Part shown: positions 1-7,218 of the stretch, in pieces
Layout: each line of letters starts with the position of its first letter
Position numbering within the stretch: the first letter of the stretch is position 1
Source of the DNA: Prevotella sp.
Lineage (GTDB): Bacteria; Bacteroidota; Bacteroidia; Bacteroidales; Bacteroidaceae
Direction of reading: 5' to 3'
DNA: 7,256 bases
Assembly: GCA_021203915.1 (NCBI GenBank)
Contig: JAJQAI010000237.1
Span: 1-7,256 of the forward strand
Program-made: the position numbers and the translations under genes
The notes under the pieces: generated by a model
Databases searched by the model: none
What the model was told of the DNA's origin: nothing
The model's input: the letters and a program-made list of their open reading frames with translations, nothing else

Positions 1-79
1 GATAATGAGTGTTTATGTAACATGTTTGTAATATTGTGGTGCCTTTCAAGCTATAACCATTTGAATCAGGCAATACATT
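1..79. other. Downstream intergenic segment with no supported gene
   Basis: This stretch lies beyond the terminator at 80-121. I find no RNA gene, repeat or convincing promoter in it. The plus-strand frame beginning at base 1 is open until a TAA at 79-81, and a minus-strand ATG at 23-21 leads off the window edge. Both are too short to call. Confidence 0.4.
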
Positions 80-121
80 AAAAAAACATCCTAGAAAGGA
101 TATTCCTTTTAGGATGTTTTT
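80..121 (-). terminator. Intrinsic terminator after the susD-like gene
   Basis: A 12-bp outer stem (82-93 with 110-121, AAAAACATCCTA against TAGGATGTTTTT) and a 6-bp inner stem (95-100 with 104-109, AAAGGA against TCCTTT) flank a TAT loop, with one unpaired G at 94. Read on the minus strand, the hairpin is followed by a run of seven T (complement of 86-80). It lies 52 nt past the susD stop codon. The plus-strand side has five T and then GGGG, so weaker termination in that direction is possible. A smaller CCCT/AGGG hairpin at 137-147 lies between it and the stop codon and is probably incidental. Confidence 0.85.
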
Positions 122-173
122 GGGGCGATTATTAAACCCTTAGAGGGATTTTTTATTTAAAAGAAAAGTCGGG

Positions 174-2372
174 TTAAAATGTTTCACTACCCAGAGGATC
201 AAATGTTCCGTCTGCTCCACCATTATTATAGTCTTCCCAACCTATTGTTTGTGGTAACTTCGTATTGTTGCTTTGCGCACTACGTCCAAAACCTAGGAAG
301 TAGTAACGTGGTAGGAATTCCATATATAGTGGAATTTGATTAGAGTCGTAAGAGTCTCCTTTCTTTTCTTTACGTACTAAATTCTCTGAGTACCAATTTT
401 TAAGAGTTTCAGCTTGTTCGGTTAGGTCCTGACGAAGGTCAATTGCCGAACAACGCTCTCCACCACCTAAAAGTAGTGGGTCACTATCATAAGTTGTTCC
501 ACCTAGTCCATACTTATCAGCTACGCGGAATTCCATGTTTTCACGGCGTTGACCATTAAGTTGTTTGAAACCAAGGTAAGTACAGGTGTTGCCACCCCAA
601 CCAGAAAGTGTCCAAGTAGATGGAGCATTGTCAACTTTTCCAGTACCACCATCAAATAGCATCCAACGTCTTAAATCCTCAAAACGTTTTCCTTCATATG
701 CTAATTCTATTTGACGCTCATAAAGAATAGCTGCCATGCAAGCTGCTTGATTACCTGACAAATCTGATTGTAGTCCATAGTTATTTTCTCCGGTATATCC
801 AGCGCGTGCTCTTATTTGTTGTAAAAGGCTTACAGCCTCATCCATATGTCCTGCTCCGCATGCAACCTCAGCTAGATTAAGTAGTACTTCAGCGTAACGA
901 AGCTCTATGTAAGGCTGAGCTGAATATATAAATCCACTTGTATTTGTAGCAGCACTATAGTTGTACATAGGACTTTGATTGACATCATAGTCATCTGAAC
1001 GTTTACGAACAAATATTCCTTTAACATTGCTAAGTAGGTTGTCTGCTCCGTAGTTGTTGCTACTTTCTACGTTCTGCTGATCTTCCTCTGAGGTGTACCA
1101 TACGTAGTTCCAAAGTTCGTAATTTGCGCCATAGTCGTATGATGGGTTGTTTTGGTCAGCATCTAAAAGAGTACTATTACCATTATATGCCCAACGAACG
1201 CCAGGGAATCCAAATGTGCGATAGAATCTTGGATCACGATTCATGAAAGGATAGTTCTTGTCATACTCAATAGAGGAAGCCTCAAGTGTAGTATATGTGT
1301 CAGTTGAGCTAGGTCTTTTACCGTCAGCCATTGGGAACATATCAACTAACATTGCAGAAGCATTCTTTCCGGTTCCTGTTGTATTCTTTGGACGTATATA
1401 ACGTTCCCAATTGCTATTCTTTTGTCCATCGCCAGACTGAACAGTGTTATATAGAACTACGAATACAGCCTCAGGATTTATTCCTGACTGGTTAAATTGA
1501 AGTGCAAAGTCGGATCCGTTTACATTGTTTGAAGTAGAGAATAGCCCATATCCACATGCTTGGATAGAGTCAAGCTCTGCCTTCATTGTGTTATAAGCGT
1601 TAGTCCAACGAGTTTGGTCATTAGAGCGGTTAAATAGTGGACTTGCCCACAAAAGTAGTACACGACCTTTTAAAGCAAGGGCGGTACCAGTGGTTACATA
1701 TCCCCATTTACTGCTTGACCATCCTCCATTCATTGTGCTTGCAGCTAGCATCTTGGCTGACTTATCAAGGTCTTCACAAATAAACTCAATGCAATCCTTT
1801 GCTGGAGAACGTGGAGTGTAGGTTTCTTCAACTGGTTCTTGAACTTCAGTTATAATAGGAACACCACCATAATATCTTACTAGATTATAATAGCACCATG
1901 CTCTAAAGAAATAGACTTGTCCAAGAAGTTCGTCTTTTTCACTATCCGATAAAGAACCTTTCTCAATACCTTCAATAACATCATTGATATTACGAATTCT
2001 TCCCCAAGCATTAGCCTGAATATTATTTGGTGTTCCAAAGAAATAATCAGGTACGCTTGTGCCACTTATTATATTAAGTGGACTTTGTGGGTCAACAAAT
2101 GCACCGAAGCCACTATATTCCTCAGTGGACTTTGATTGATCATCATCACTTCCTGTTGAGGGATATTGCCATGTAGGGTCACTATCTACGGTTGGTAGAC
2201 ACCAACTATAAATATCATATACTCTACGCTCAGCGCCAGTATAGTCATCGTAGATTTCCTCATTTACGTTATCATAGTTTTTCTTGTTCTCAAGAAATTC
2301 GTCACTACAAGCAAAGAAGGTGGTAGCGGTGATAAGACCCAAGCTAAATAGATATATTATATTTGCTTTCAT
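174..2372 (-). CDS. susD-like: SusD/RagB-family surface glycan-binding lipoprotein (long form, 732 aa)
   Basis: Probable outer-membrane, surface-exposed lipoprotein that binds oligosaccharide and acts as a lid on its SusC partner. Seen: a hydrophobic signal peptide ending in the lipobox FFAC with lipidated Cys22, followed by Ser-Asp-Glu, which resembles the acidic Bacteroidota surface-export signal. Residues about 147-175 carry the SusD N-terminal helical signature (FFRAW..YNLVRYYGGVPI). NRDPRF lies at 378-383. The C-terminal TPR-like helices are at about 488-524 (YIELRYAEVLLNLAEV) and 552-570 (ERQIELAYEGKRFEDLRRW). The protein ends in a GTFDPL-type tail common in the family. It is longer than classical SusD (about 550 aa), mainly through Gly/Asn/aromatic-rich segments at about 400-480 and 572-650. 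The start is supported by AAGGA 8 nt upstream. It lies 18 bp after the susC-like gene, so the two are co-transcribed. The family call is secure; the glycan is unknown. Confidence 0.96.
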   Translation of the reverse strand: MKANIIYLFSLGLITATTFFACSDEFLENKKNYDNVNEEIYDDYTGAERRVYDIYSWCLPTVDSDPTWQYPSTGSDDDQSKSTEEYSGFGAFVDPQSPLNIISGTSVPDYFFGTPNNIQANAWGRIRNINDVIEGIEKGSLSDSEKDELLGQVYFFRAWCYYNLVRYYGGVPIITEVQEPVEETYTPRSPAKDCIEFICEDLDKSAKMLAASTMNGGWSSSKWGYVTTGTALALKGRVLLLWASPLFNRSNDQTRWTNAYNTMKAELDSIQACGYGLFSTSNNVNGSDFALQFNQSGINPEAVFVVLYNTVQSGDGQKNSNWERYIRPKNTTGTGKNASAMLVDMFPMADGKRPSSTDTYTTLEASSIEYDKNYPFMNRDPRFYRTFGFPGVRWAYNGNSTLLDADQNNPSYDYGANYELWNYVWYTSEEDQQNVESSNNYGADNLLSNVKGIFVRKRSDDYDVNQSPMYNYSAATNTSGFIYSAQPYIELRYAEVLLNLAEVACGAGHMDEAVSLLQQIRARAGYTGENNYGLQSDLSGNQAACMAAILYERQIELAYEGKRFEDLRRWMLFDGGTGKVDNAPSTWTLSGWGGNTCTYLGFKQLNGQRRENMEFRVADKYGLGGTTYDSDPLLLGGGERCSAIDLRQDLTEQAETLKNWYSENLVRKEKKGDSYDSNQIPLYMEFLPRYYFLGFGRSAQSNNTKLPQTIGWEDYNNGGADGTFDPLGSETF

Positions 2373-2380
2373 ATTGGATT

Positions 2381-2386
2381 TCCTTT
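2381..2386 (-). promoter_or_regulatory. Ribosome binding site of the susD-like gene
   Basis: On the minus strand the 18-nt gap between the susC stop and the susD ATG reads CCTAAAAGGAAATCCAAT. It contains AAAGGA with 8 nt to the start codon. This is the only clear Shine-Dalgarno-like element before any of the three starts, and it fixes the start that gives the complete lipoprotein signal peptide. Confidence 0.6.
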
Positions 2387-2390
2387 TAGG

Positions 2391-5300
2391 TTAGAATGTC
2401 AAGTTTAGTCCAAAGGTGAACTTGCGCAAAGTTGGATATGACCCATAATCACACATAGGATCTATGAAGTTGTCTGGATATGGGTTGTAGAAACTTAGTA
2501 GGTTTTGTCCCGTTACGTTAAAACGAGCGCTTTGTATACCAATCTTCTTGGTTATTTTAGAAGGAATAGTATATGCTAGCGTAAGACGTGATAACTTTAT
2601 TCTTGTACCACTTACCCTCCAAAATGATGAGGTAACAGAGTTTACACTTTGGTAAGCTAAGTTAGGCAAGCTTCCATTGCGGTTTTCAGCAACTACTAGA
2701 TTTCCAGAAGCGTCATATACGTCTTGATAAGAATACATATTATCAACATTCCAGAAGGAAGGCATGTTGGTATATTCAAGGTCATCAACTCCACTGCCAG
2801 ATTTTAGAGCAGAAGTATTTATAAAACTATATCCTCCCCAGGAAGCGTTTAGTTGAGCTGTCAGTGATATACCTTTCCATTCTGCACTTAGATTAAGTGT
2901 AAATCCATAAGGATTGTTGCGGTTTGAAAGACATACTTGGTCTAAGTCCTTATCTACAACTCCATCAGGTGCTGCATATGTTCCATCTGCTTGTTGTGGA
3001 CCACGTATATCCTTATATATAAGCATACCAGGACGAACCTCATCTTTACTCAAGCCCATATAAGATGTGATATTATATTTATCAAAATACTCTTCAATAT
3101 CTTGGAAACTGCGGAACATACCAATGCATTGCATACCCCAGGTACCAATATCGGTACGATGACCATATGTTATCTGCCTATAAAGATTGTCTGTTACCCA
3201 GTCCATATTAAGAACCTTATTATCCATAATAGATGAGTTAATACCGACTTTATATTTAAAGTCCTTACCAATCTTATCGTGCCATGTTATGCCGAACTCA
3301 TAACCCCAACTATCCATTTCTCCTAAGTTAACAGCTGCTGACTGTGTACCTACAGTTGCCTGTATTGCTTGGCTAATGTTCATAAGCATTTCACGGTTCC
3401 ATTCACGATACATATCAATGTTTAAAGCTAGACGGCTATCAAAGAGATTGATGTCAAAACCTAAGTTAGCTTTATAAACCTTATCCCAATGAACATCCTT
3501 ATTTACAGCAGAGTTGTTCTTGTTGATAGTAATACGGTTTTCGCTTTCGTTACTTGTTCCTGTACCGAATACTGGTCCTCTATCTGAATCTTGTGCGTAA
3601 ACCTGCATCCATTGCCATGCTGCGGTATTGTCTCGACCGGTGATACCAACCGAAGCGCGTATCTTAAGGAAATCAATCCAAGGAACAGCCTTCTTAAACC
3701 AATCTTCCTCTGAAATTACCCAACCAGCACTTAGGGAAGGGAATACACCCCAATAGTTATTTGGAGCAAATTTTGTAGAGGCATCAGAACGCAAGAGGAA
3801 CTCAGCTAAGTATTTGTTAGCGTAAGCGTAATTTAGACGTCCGATGTATGAAAGAGTTCCTGATTCTGCACGGGTGAAGGTTACAACTTTTGTGTTACCC
3901 TCGGCAGAGTTACTCTGTCCTGTTGTGAATGGATAAGGATCTGAAACACTTCCATAGAGGTACTCGCTTTCGGTCTCTGATTTCTCAATTGAGAAAAGTG
4001 CTCCAACGTGGTTAAGACCGAAGTCACGATTATAGGAAACATTAAAGTTTATCTGATAATTATCAGTACGAGTCATCGAACGATTAAGCATTGCTGGGTC
4101 ACCATTTGCTACTGTGCTAGCAAGCAAATTGCTTTCCGAAATATATGGAGAATAGTCCTCGCCAGCAACGGGAGTGTAAAGGTGATTACCACTTCCAGGA
4201 CGTGTTATCATGCGATATATTTCGTATTCAGAGCCATACTGATTTGTCTTGTCAGTATTTATACTCTTTGAATATGAAAAGCGTACTGTAAGTCCTTTTA
4301 AAGGCTTTATCCATCCAAAATCATAGTCGATACTTCCGTTTATGGTGGTGTTTGATGTCATTGTACGACTATAGTCACCATTATTGTTTAGTACCGAATA
4401 GGAATATAGCTGGTCATTGTCAATAAGTGAGTTACTAATACCATAAGCAGAAATAGGCTTGCCATCAATATATTCAGGTATATAGCGTGGACGGGTTAGT
4501 AGGATGTTATAGTCCTTCTCGTTAGATGTTCCACCTATTTTAATATAAGCAGTGTTCTTCTTACCATAGTCTCCAGATACACTAAGACTTGCACCTAACC
4601 ATTGGCTTACCTTAACATCAACGCCTGCACGATAGTTCCAGCGATTATAGTCAAGTTTGCCAAGATTTCCGTCTTGATCATAGAGTGACACGCTAGCAAA
4701 GTAATTTGCCCTATCGGAAGCTCCACTTAAGTTTACATTGTGCTTCATTGTAAAGCTCGTCTTCCAATACTTATCTAGCAAATCATAGTTAAGGGCTTTC
4801 ATTGCCTCTAACTCATCAGCCTGATAAAGGTCAGTCTTATTGTTTAGAGTTGTACTTGTTGGGTCAGCTGCAGCTACAGCATTATAAAGACGACCATATT
4901 CATATGCATTTAGCATCTTTGGACGTGAAACCTCATCGGTAAAACCGACAGTTCCGCTATAGGAAATACGTGGTGCTCCAACTTTACCTTTTTTCGTTGT
5001 TACAAGGATTACACCATTAGCGGCGCGAGCACCATAAACTGCTGCAGAAGCGTCCTTTAAAACGGATATACTCTCTACTTCAGCCGGGTCAAGATTATTA
5101 AAAGCTTCAGCACCGAGGTTCTGAGTTACGTTTCCAACCTTGACATCATTAGGATAGATGTATCCATCAATAACGAATAGAGGTTGCTGAGCTGTACTTC
5201 CAACATCTCCCAAAGAATTTGTATCACGGATGTAGATTGTTGCATTGTCACCAGGACGTGATTCACCTCCACTTACGCTAAGTCCATTTACTAATCCACT

Positions 5301-5720
5301 TAGTGTACTAGCAAGTCCGCCATTGGCTAAGTCTTGGATTTCATCCATAGGTACCGTGGCAACTGAACCTGTTAAGTGAGCTTTCTTTTGTGATCCGTAA
5401 CCCACAACAACAACTTCTTCAAGGTTTTGTGAGTCCTCTTTGAGTTGTATTTTCCCTCCAGGAGTAACAGTTTGTGGAAGATATCCGATATAGGATATTG
5501 TTACCTTAGTCCCTTTTGGAACGGAGATGGTATAATTTCCATCAAGATCAGTTATCACGCCTGAGTCATTTTTCCCCTCAGGGCGAACAGATGCGCCAAT
5601 AACGGGATCACCATTTTCATCCACCACAGTTCCTGTTATTGGTTCCGTTTGAGCTAGCAGTGGCATGGTCAACATTGCCATGAAACCGATCAATAAACTG
5701 GTTATGAATTTCCTTTTCAT
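2391..5720 (-). CDS. susC-like: SusC/RagA-family TonB-linked outer-membrane transporter
   Basis: TonB-dependent beta-barrel that imports oligosaccharides across the outer membrane with the SusD-like protein encoded next to it. Seen: a Sec signal peptide (residues 1-23, cleavage probably LLA|Q); a carboxypeptidase-regulatory-like Ig domain at about 28-98 (TGTVVDENGDPVIGASV, then DGNYTISVP and ISYIGY); a TonB-box-type segment at 101-109 (EEVVVVGYG); and a plug domain at about 115-245. The plug includes PLFVIDGY (180-187) and the SusC signature from 209 to 246 (VLKDASAAVYGARAANGVI). The rest is barrel, ending in FTFGLNLTF with a terminal Phe, as expected for BAM-dependent insertion. The length of 1109 aa is normal for the family and the frame is intact. 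There is no N-terminal STN domain, so FecI/FecR-type signalling is not expected. It starts 25 bp after the upstream lipoprotein gene with no clear Shine-Dalgarno, which is usual in this phylum. The transported glycan cannot be read from the sequence. Confidence 0.97.
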   Translation of the reverse strand: MKRKFITSLLIGFMAMLTMPLLAQTEPITGTVVDENGDPVIGASVRPEGKNDSGVITDLDGNYTISVPKGTKVTISYIGYLPQTVTPGGKIQLKEDSQNLEEVVVVGYGSQKKAHLTGSVATVPMDEIQDLANGGLASTLSGLVNGLSVSGGESRPGDNATIYIRDTNSLGDVGSTAQQPLFVIDGYIYPNDVKVGNVTQNLGAEAFNNLDPAEVESISVLKDASAAVYGARAANGVILVTTKKGKVGAPRISYSGTVGFTDEVSRPKMLNAYEYGRLYNAVAAADPTSTTLNNKTDLYQADELEAMKALNYDLLDKYWKTSFTMKHNVNLSGASDRANYFASVSLYDQDGNLGKLDYNRWNYRAGVDVKVSQWLGASLSVSGDYGKKNTAYIKIGGTSNEKDYNILLTRPRYIPEYIDGKPISAYGISNSLIDNDQLYSYSVLNNNGDYSRTMTSNTTINGSIDYDFGWIKPLKGLTVRFSYSKSINTDKTNQYGSEYEIYRMITRPGSGNHLYTPVAGEDYSPYISESNLLASTVANGDPAMLNRSMTRTDNYQINFNVSYNRDFGLNHVGALFSIEKSETESEYLYGSVSDPYPFTTGQSNSAEGNTKVVTFTRAESGTLSYIGRLNYAYANKYLAEFLLRSDASTKFAPNNYWGVFPSLSAGWVISEEDWFKKAVPWIDFLKIRASVGITGRDNTAAWQWMQVYAQDSDRGPVFGTGTSNESENRITINKNNSAVNKDVHWDKVYKANLGFDINLFDSRLALNIDMYREWNREMLMNISQAIQATVGTQSAAVNLGEMDSWGYEFGITWHDKIGKDFKYKVGINSSIMDNKVLNMDWVTDNLYRQITYGHRTDIGTWGMQCIGMFRSFQDIEEYFDKYNITSYMGLSKDEVRPGMLIYKDIRGPQQADGTYAAPDGVVDKDLDQVCLSNRNNPYGFTLNLSAEWKGISLTAQLNASWGGYSFINTSALKSGSGVDDLEYTNMPSFWNVDNMYSYQDVYDASGNLVVAENRNGSLPNLAYQSVNSVTSSFWRVSGTRIKLSRLTLAYTIPSKITKKIGIQSARFNVTGQNLLSFYNPYPDNFIDPMCDYGSYPTLRKFTFGLNLTF

Positions 5721-5745
5721 GATGTTAAGTTTCTTGTTATCAAAA

Positions 5746-7218
5746 TTAAATTTCTGGTAACCAACGTGGGTCTCCCGTTCTTAGTGATATTTGAGTAGCA
5801 CCGCTTACTGTAAAGTCACCGTTTTGTGGGTCTTTAAAACCTGGGTCTTCTTCTATAGCAGTACCACTCATATCGTAGTTGTCTACGCTTCCATTGGTAC
5901 TTTCAAATTCACCCTCAAACATGTAAGTATTGTTTCTAAAGGTAGCATCAGAACTATTGATGCTTCCTCCAACGAAGCGGCGGCATATTTGCTTATTTCC
6001 ACAGTCTACGAAGATACAGTTTGTCATTACCCATGTGGATGTGGACTGTCCGTTGAATCCACTATAATTACCCATTTGTCCTTCGTGAGCAATATTATAG
6101 AATGTGCTATTTTCGTAATTTACGTAGTTTCTATTGTATCCAGCACGTGAACAACGACCTGAGTTGTTGTATTGTACAAAATAAGTAGAACTTACGTCAG
6201 AAGAGTTCCAAATAGTGGAATTTTGTATAGTGAGTTCATTAATGAAACCTCCCTTAAAGTAGAATGAGATATTATTGCTTGCCTCAGAACTATTCTCTCT
6301 ACGGATTATAGTATTCTTAACAAGCATTGTTTCAAGACAGTAAGCAACATTGTTATCATAAATAAAGTTACCTTTTACTCCATCTATATTACAGCCATTA
6401 ACTACAATTGACTTCTGTATATTATAATATGAACCTTCTCCTGTTGCAGCATAAAGACTTTCATCAGGAGTAGGGCTGAGTTCTATTACACCTTCTTTTG
6501 ATTGCGAGCAATCAATATCAATGTATTTTAGCGTAAGTGCTGTCTGAGTCATTATGGAAACTGAATTTGCTGTATAGGTTATCTTTGCGTGGTCAGTTTG
6601 GCTTGTTGTGCGTAGTGTAACCTGCTTCAAGCCAAAATCAATGTCACTAGAAAGAGTATAACTTCCGCCAGGTACAAGGTCGTAGCAAAGATCATTTTCT
6701 ATAGCTTCGTCAGGTACAGGATTTTGTGCAAACCAAGTGGCTAAATCACTTCCATCCGGAATGGTTGCATAAGTCTCAGTAAAACTATTAAACTCAATTT
6801 CGGTAGCAGTTTCTGCTTCCTTATTATTGAGTTCAGCGTTACCTGCCGTACGGATTATAAACTGATAGCTAGTGTCTTCTTCTCTTGTAACAGCAAGAGA
6901 ACAACCATCAACAAGCGTGTTGTCGATATCATCAACAGCTACCGGAGCGCTTGGGTCAGATACATCATACACCGAGCAGATATAACCACCAGCGCCGTAA
7001 ATGACTTTCCAGGTAATTATGGTTTTAGAGTTATCCGTTGAAGCCGCAATACTGATATCGGCGGCAGAGGGAGACGATAGTGTAGTATTTCTTACACTAC
7101 CACTAAAGGTCTCGTCGTCAAAACCATCCTGGGCACAGGATGAAAATAGGAGTATTACGCCCATGACCAATAACGGCAAGGCGTACTTTTTCCTCCATGG
7201 TATCAGATGTAATTTCAT
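5746..7218 (-). CDS. Surface lipoprotein with Fn3-like domain and DUF4957/DUF5123-type beta-helix
   Basis: Probable surface glycan-binding lipoprotein (SGBP-like) of the PUL. Seen: a basic n-region (Arg9, Lys10, Lys11), a hydrophobic core and the lipobox LLFSSC with lipidated Cys28, followed by the acidic stretch DGFDDE (31-36), which suits surface export. Residues about 47-147 look like an Fn3-type beta-sandwich (ITWKVIYGAGGYICSVYD, then TSYQFIIRTAG). From about 152 the pattern fits a right-handed beta-helix. It opens with the DUF4957-like stretch DLCYDLVPGGSYTLSSDI and TLKYIDIDCS, and repeated N-x-x-hydrophobic turns recur at about 274-430. It ends with a DUF5123-like tail (DPGFKDPQNGDFTV, then GDPRWLPEI). 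These DUF assignments are from memory of family patterns, not a search. I see no convincing pectate-lyase catalytic signature, so binding is more likely than cleavage. The start has no Shine-Dalgarno but gives a complete signal peptide. It is the first gene seen in the operon, 25 bp before the susC-like gene. Confidence 0.85.
   Translation of the reverse strand: MKLHLIPWRKKYALPLLVMGVILLFSSCAQDGFDDETFSGSVRNTTLSSPSAADISIAASTDNSKTIITWKVIYGAGGYICSVYDVSDPSAPVAVDDIDNTLVDGCSLAVTREEDTSYQFIIRTAGNAELNNKEAETATEIEFNSFTETYATIPDGSDLATWFAQNPVPDEAIENDLCYDLVPGGSYTLSSDIDFGLKQVTLRTTSQTDHAKITYTANSVSIMTQTALTLKYIDIDCSQSKEGVIELSPTPDESLYAATGEGSYYNIQKSIVVNGCNIDGVKGNFIYDNNVAYCLETMLVKNTIIRRENSSEASNNISFYFKGGFINELTIQNSTIWNSSDVSSTYFVQYNNSGRCSRAGYNRNYVNYENSTFYNIAHEGQMGNYSGFNGQSTSTWVMTNCIFVDCGNKQICRRFVGGSINSSDATFRNNTYMFEGEFESTNGSVDNYDMSGTAIEEDPGFKDPQNGDFTVSGATQISLRTGDPRWLPEI

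Noticed and set aside
1..60. Minus-strand ATG at 23-21 with TAGCTTGA upstream resembling a TAnnTTTG -7 box, as the start of a further PUL gene.
   Set aside because: Seven codons only before the window edge, an imperfect -7 box, a wrong-length spacer to the nearest TTG, and no ribosome site.
1..81. Plus-strand open frame from base 1 to a TAA at 79-81, which could be the end of a convergent gene.
   Set aside because: Only 26 codons, with three Cys and no recognisable motif. An open frame of this length is common by chance in AT-rich DNA, although its stop just before a hairpin is suggestive.
103..113. The 11-mer TTCCTTTTAGG occurs in the terminator arm and again at 2380-2390 over the susD ribosome site, which suggested a regulatory pairing.
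   Set aside because: Both copies are in the same orientation, so they cannot pair with each other. The purine-rich motif is low in complexity and readily occurs by chance.
1880..2065. Minus-strand open frame of 61 codons overlapping the susD-like gene in another frame.
   Set aside because: Entirely inside the conserved SusD N-terminal domain coding sequence and without any recognisable feature.
2991..3236. Plus-strand open frame of 81 codons inside the susC-like gene.
   Set aside because: Lies wholly antisense to a well-supported coding region, with no signal, domain or ribosome site. It is a shadow of susC codon use.
4008..4271. Plus-strand open frame of 87 codons antisense to the susC barrel region.
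   Set aside because: Its composition follows from the complementary barrel codons. No independent evidence of expression.
5791..6150. Plus-strand open frame of 119 codons antisense to the beta-helix lipoprotein.
   Set aside because: Hydrophobic-looking translation arises from the opposite-strand Asn/Thr/Tyr codons. The minus-strand frame has a clear domain structure and this one has none.
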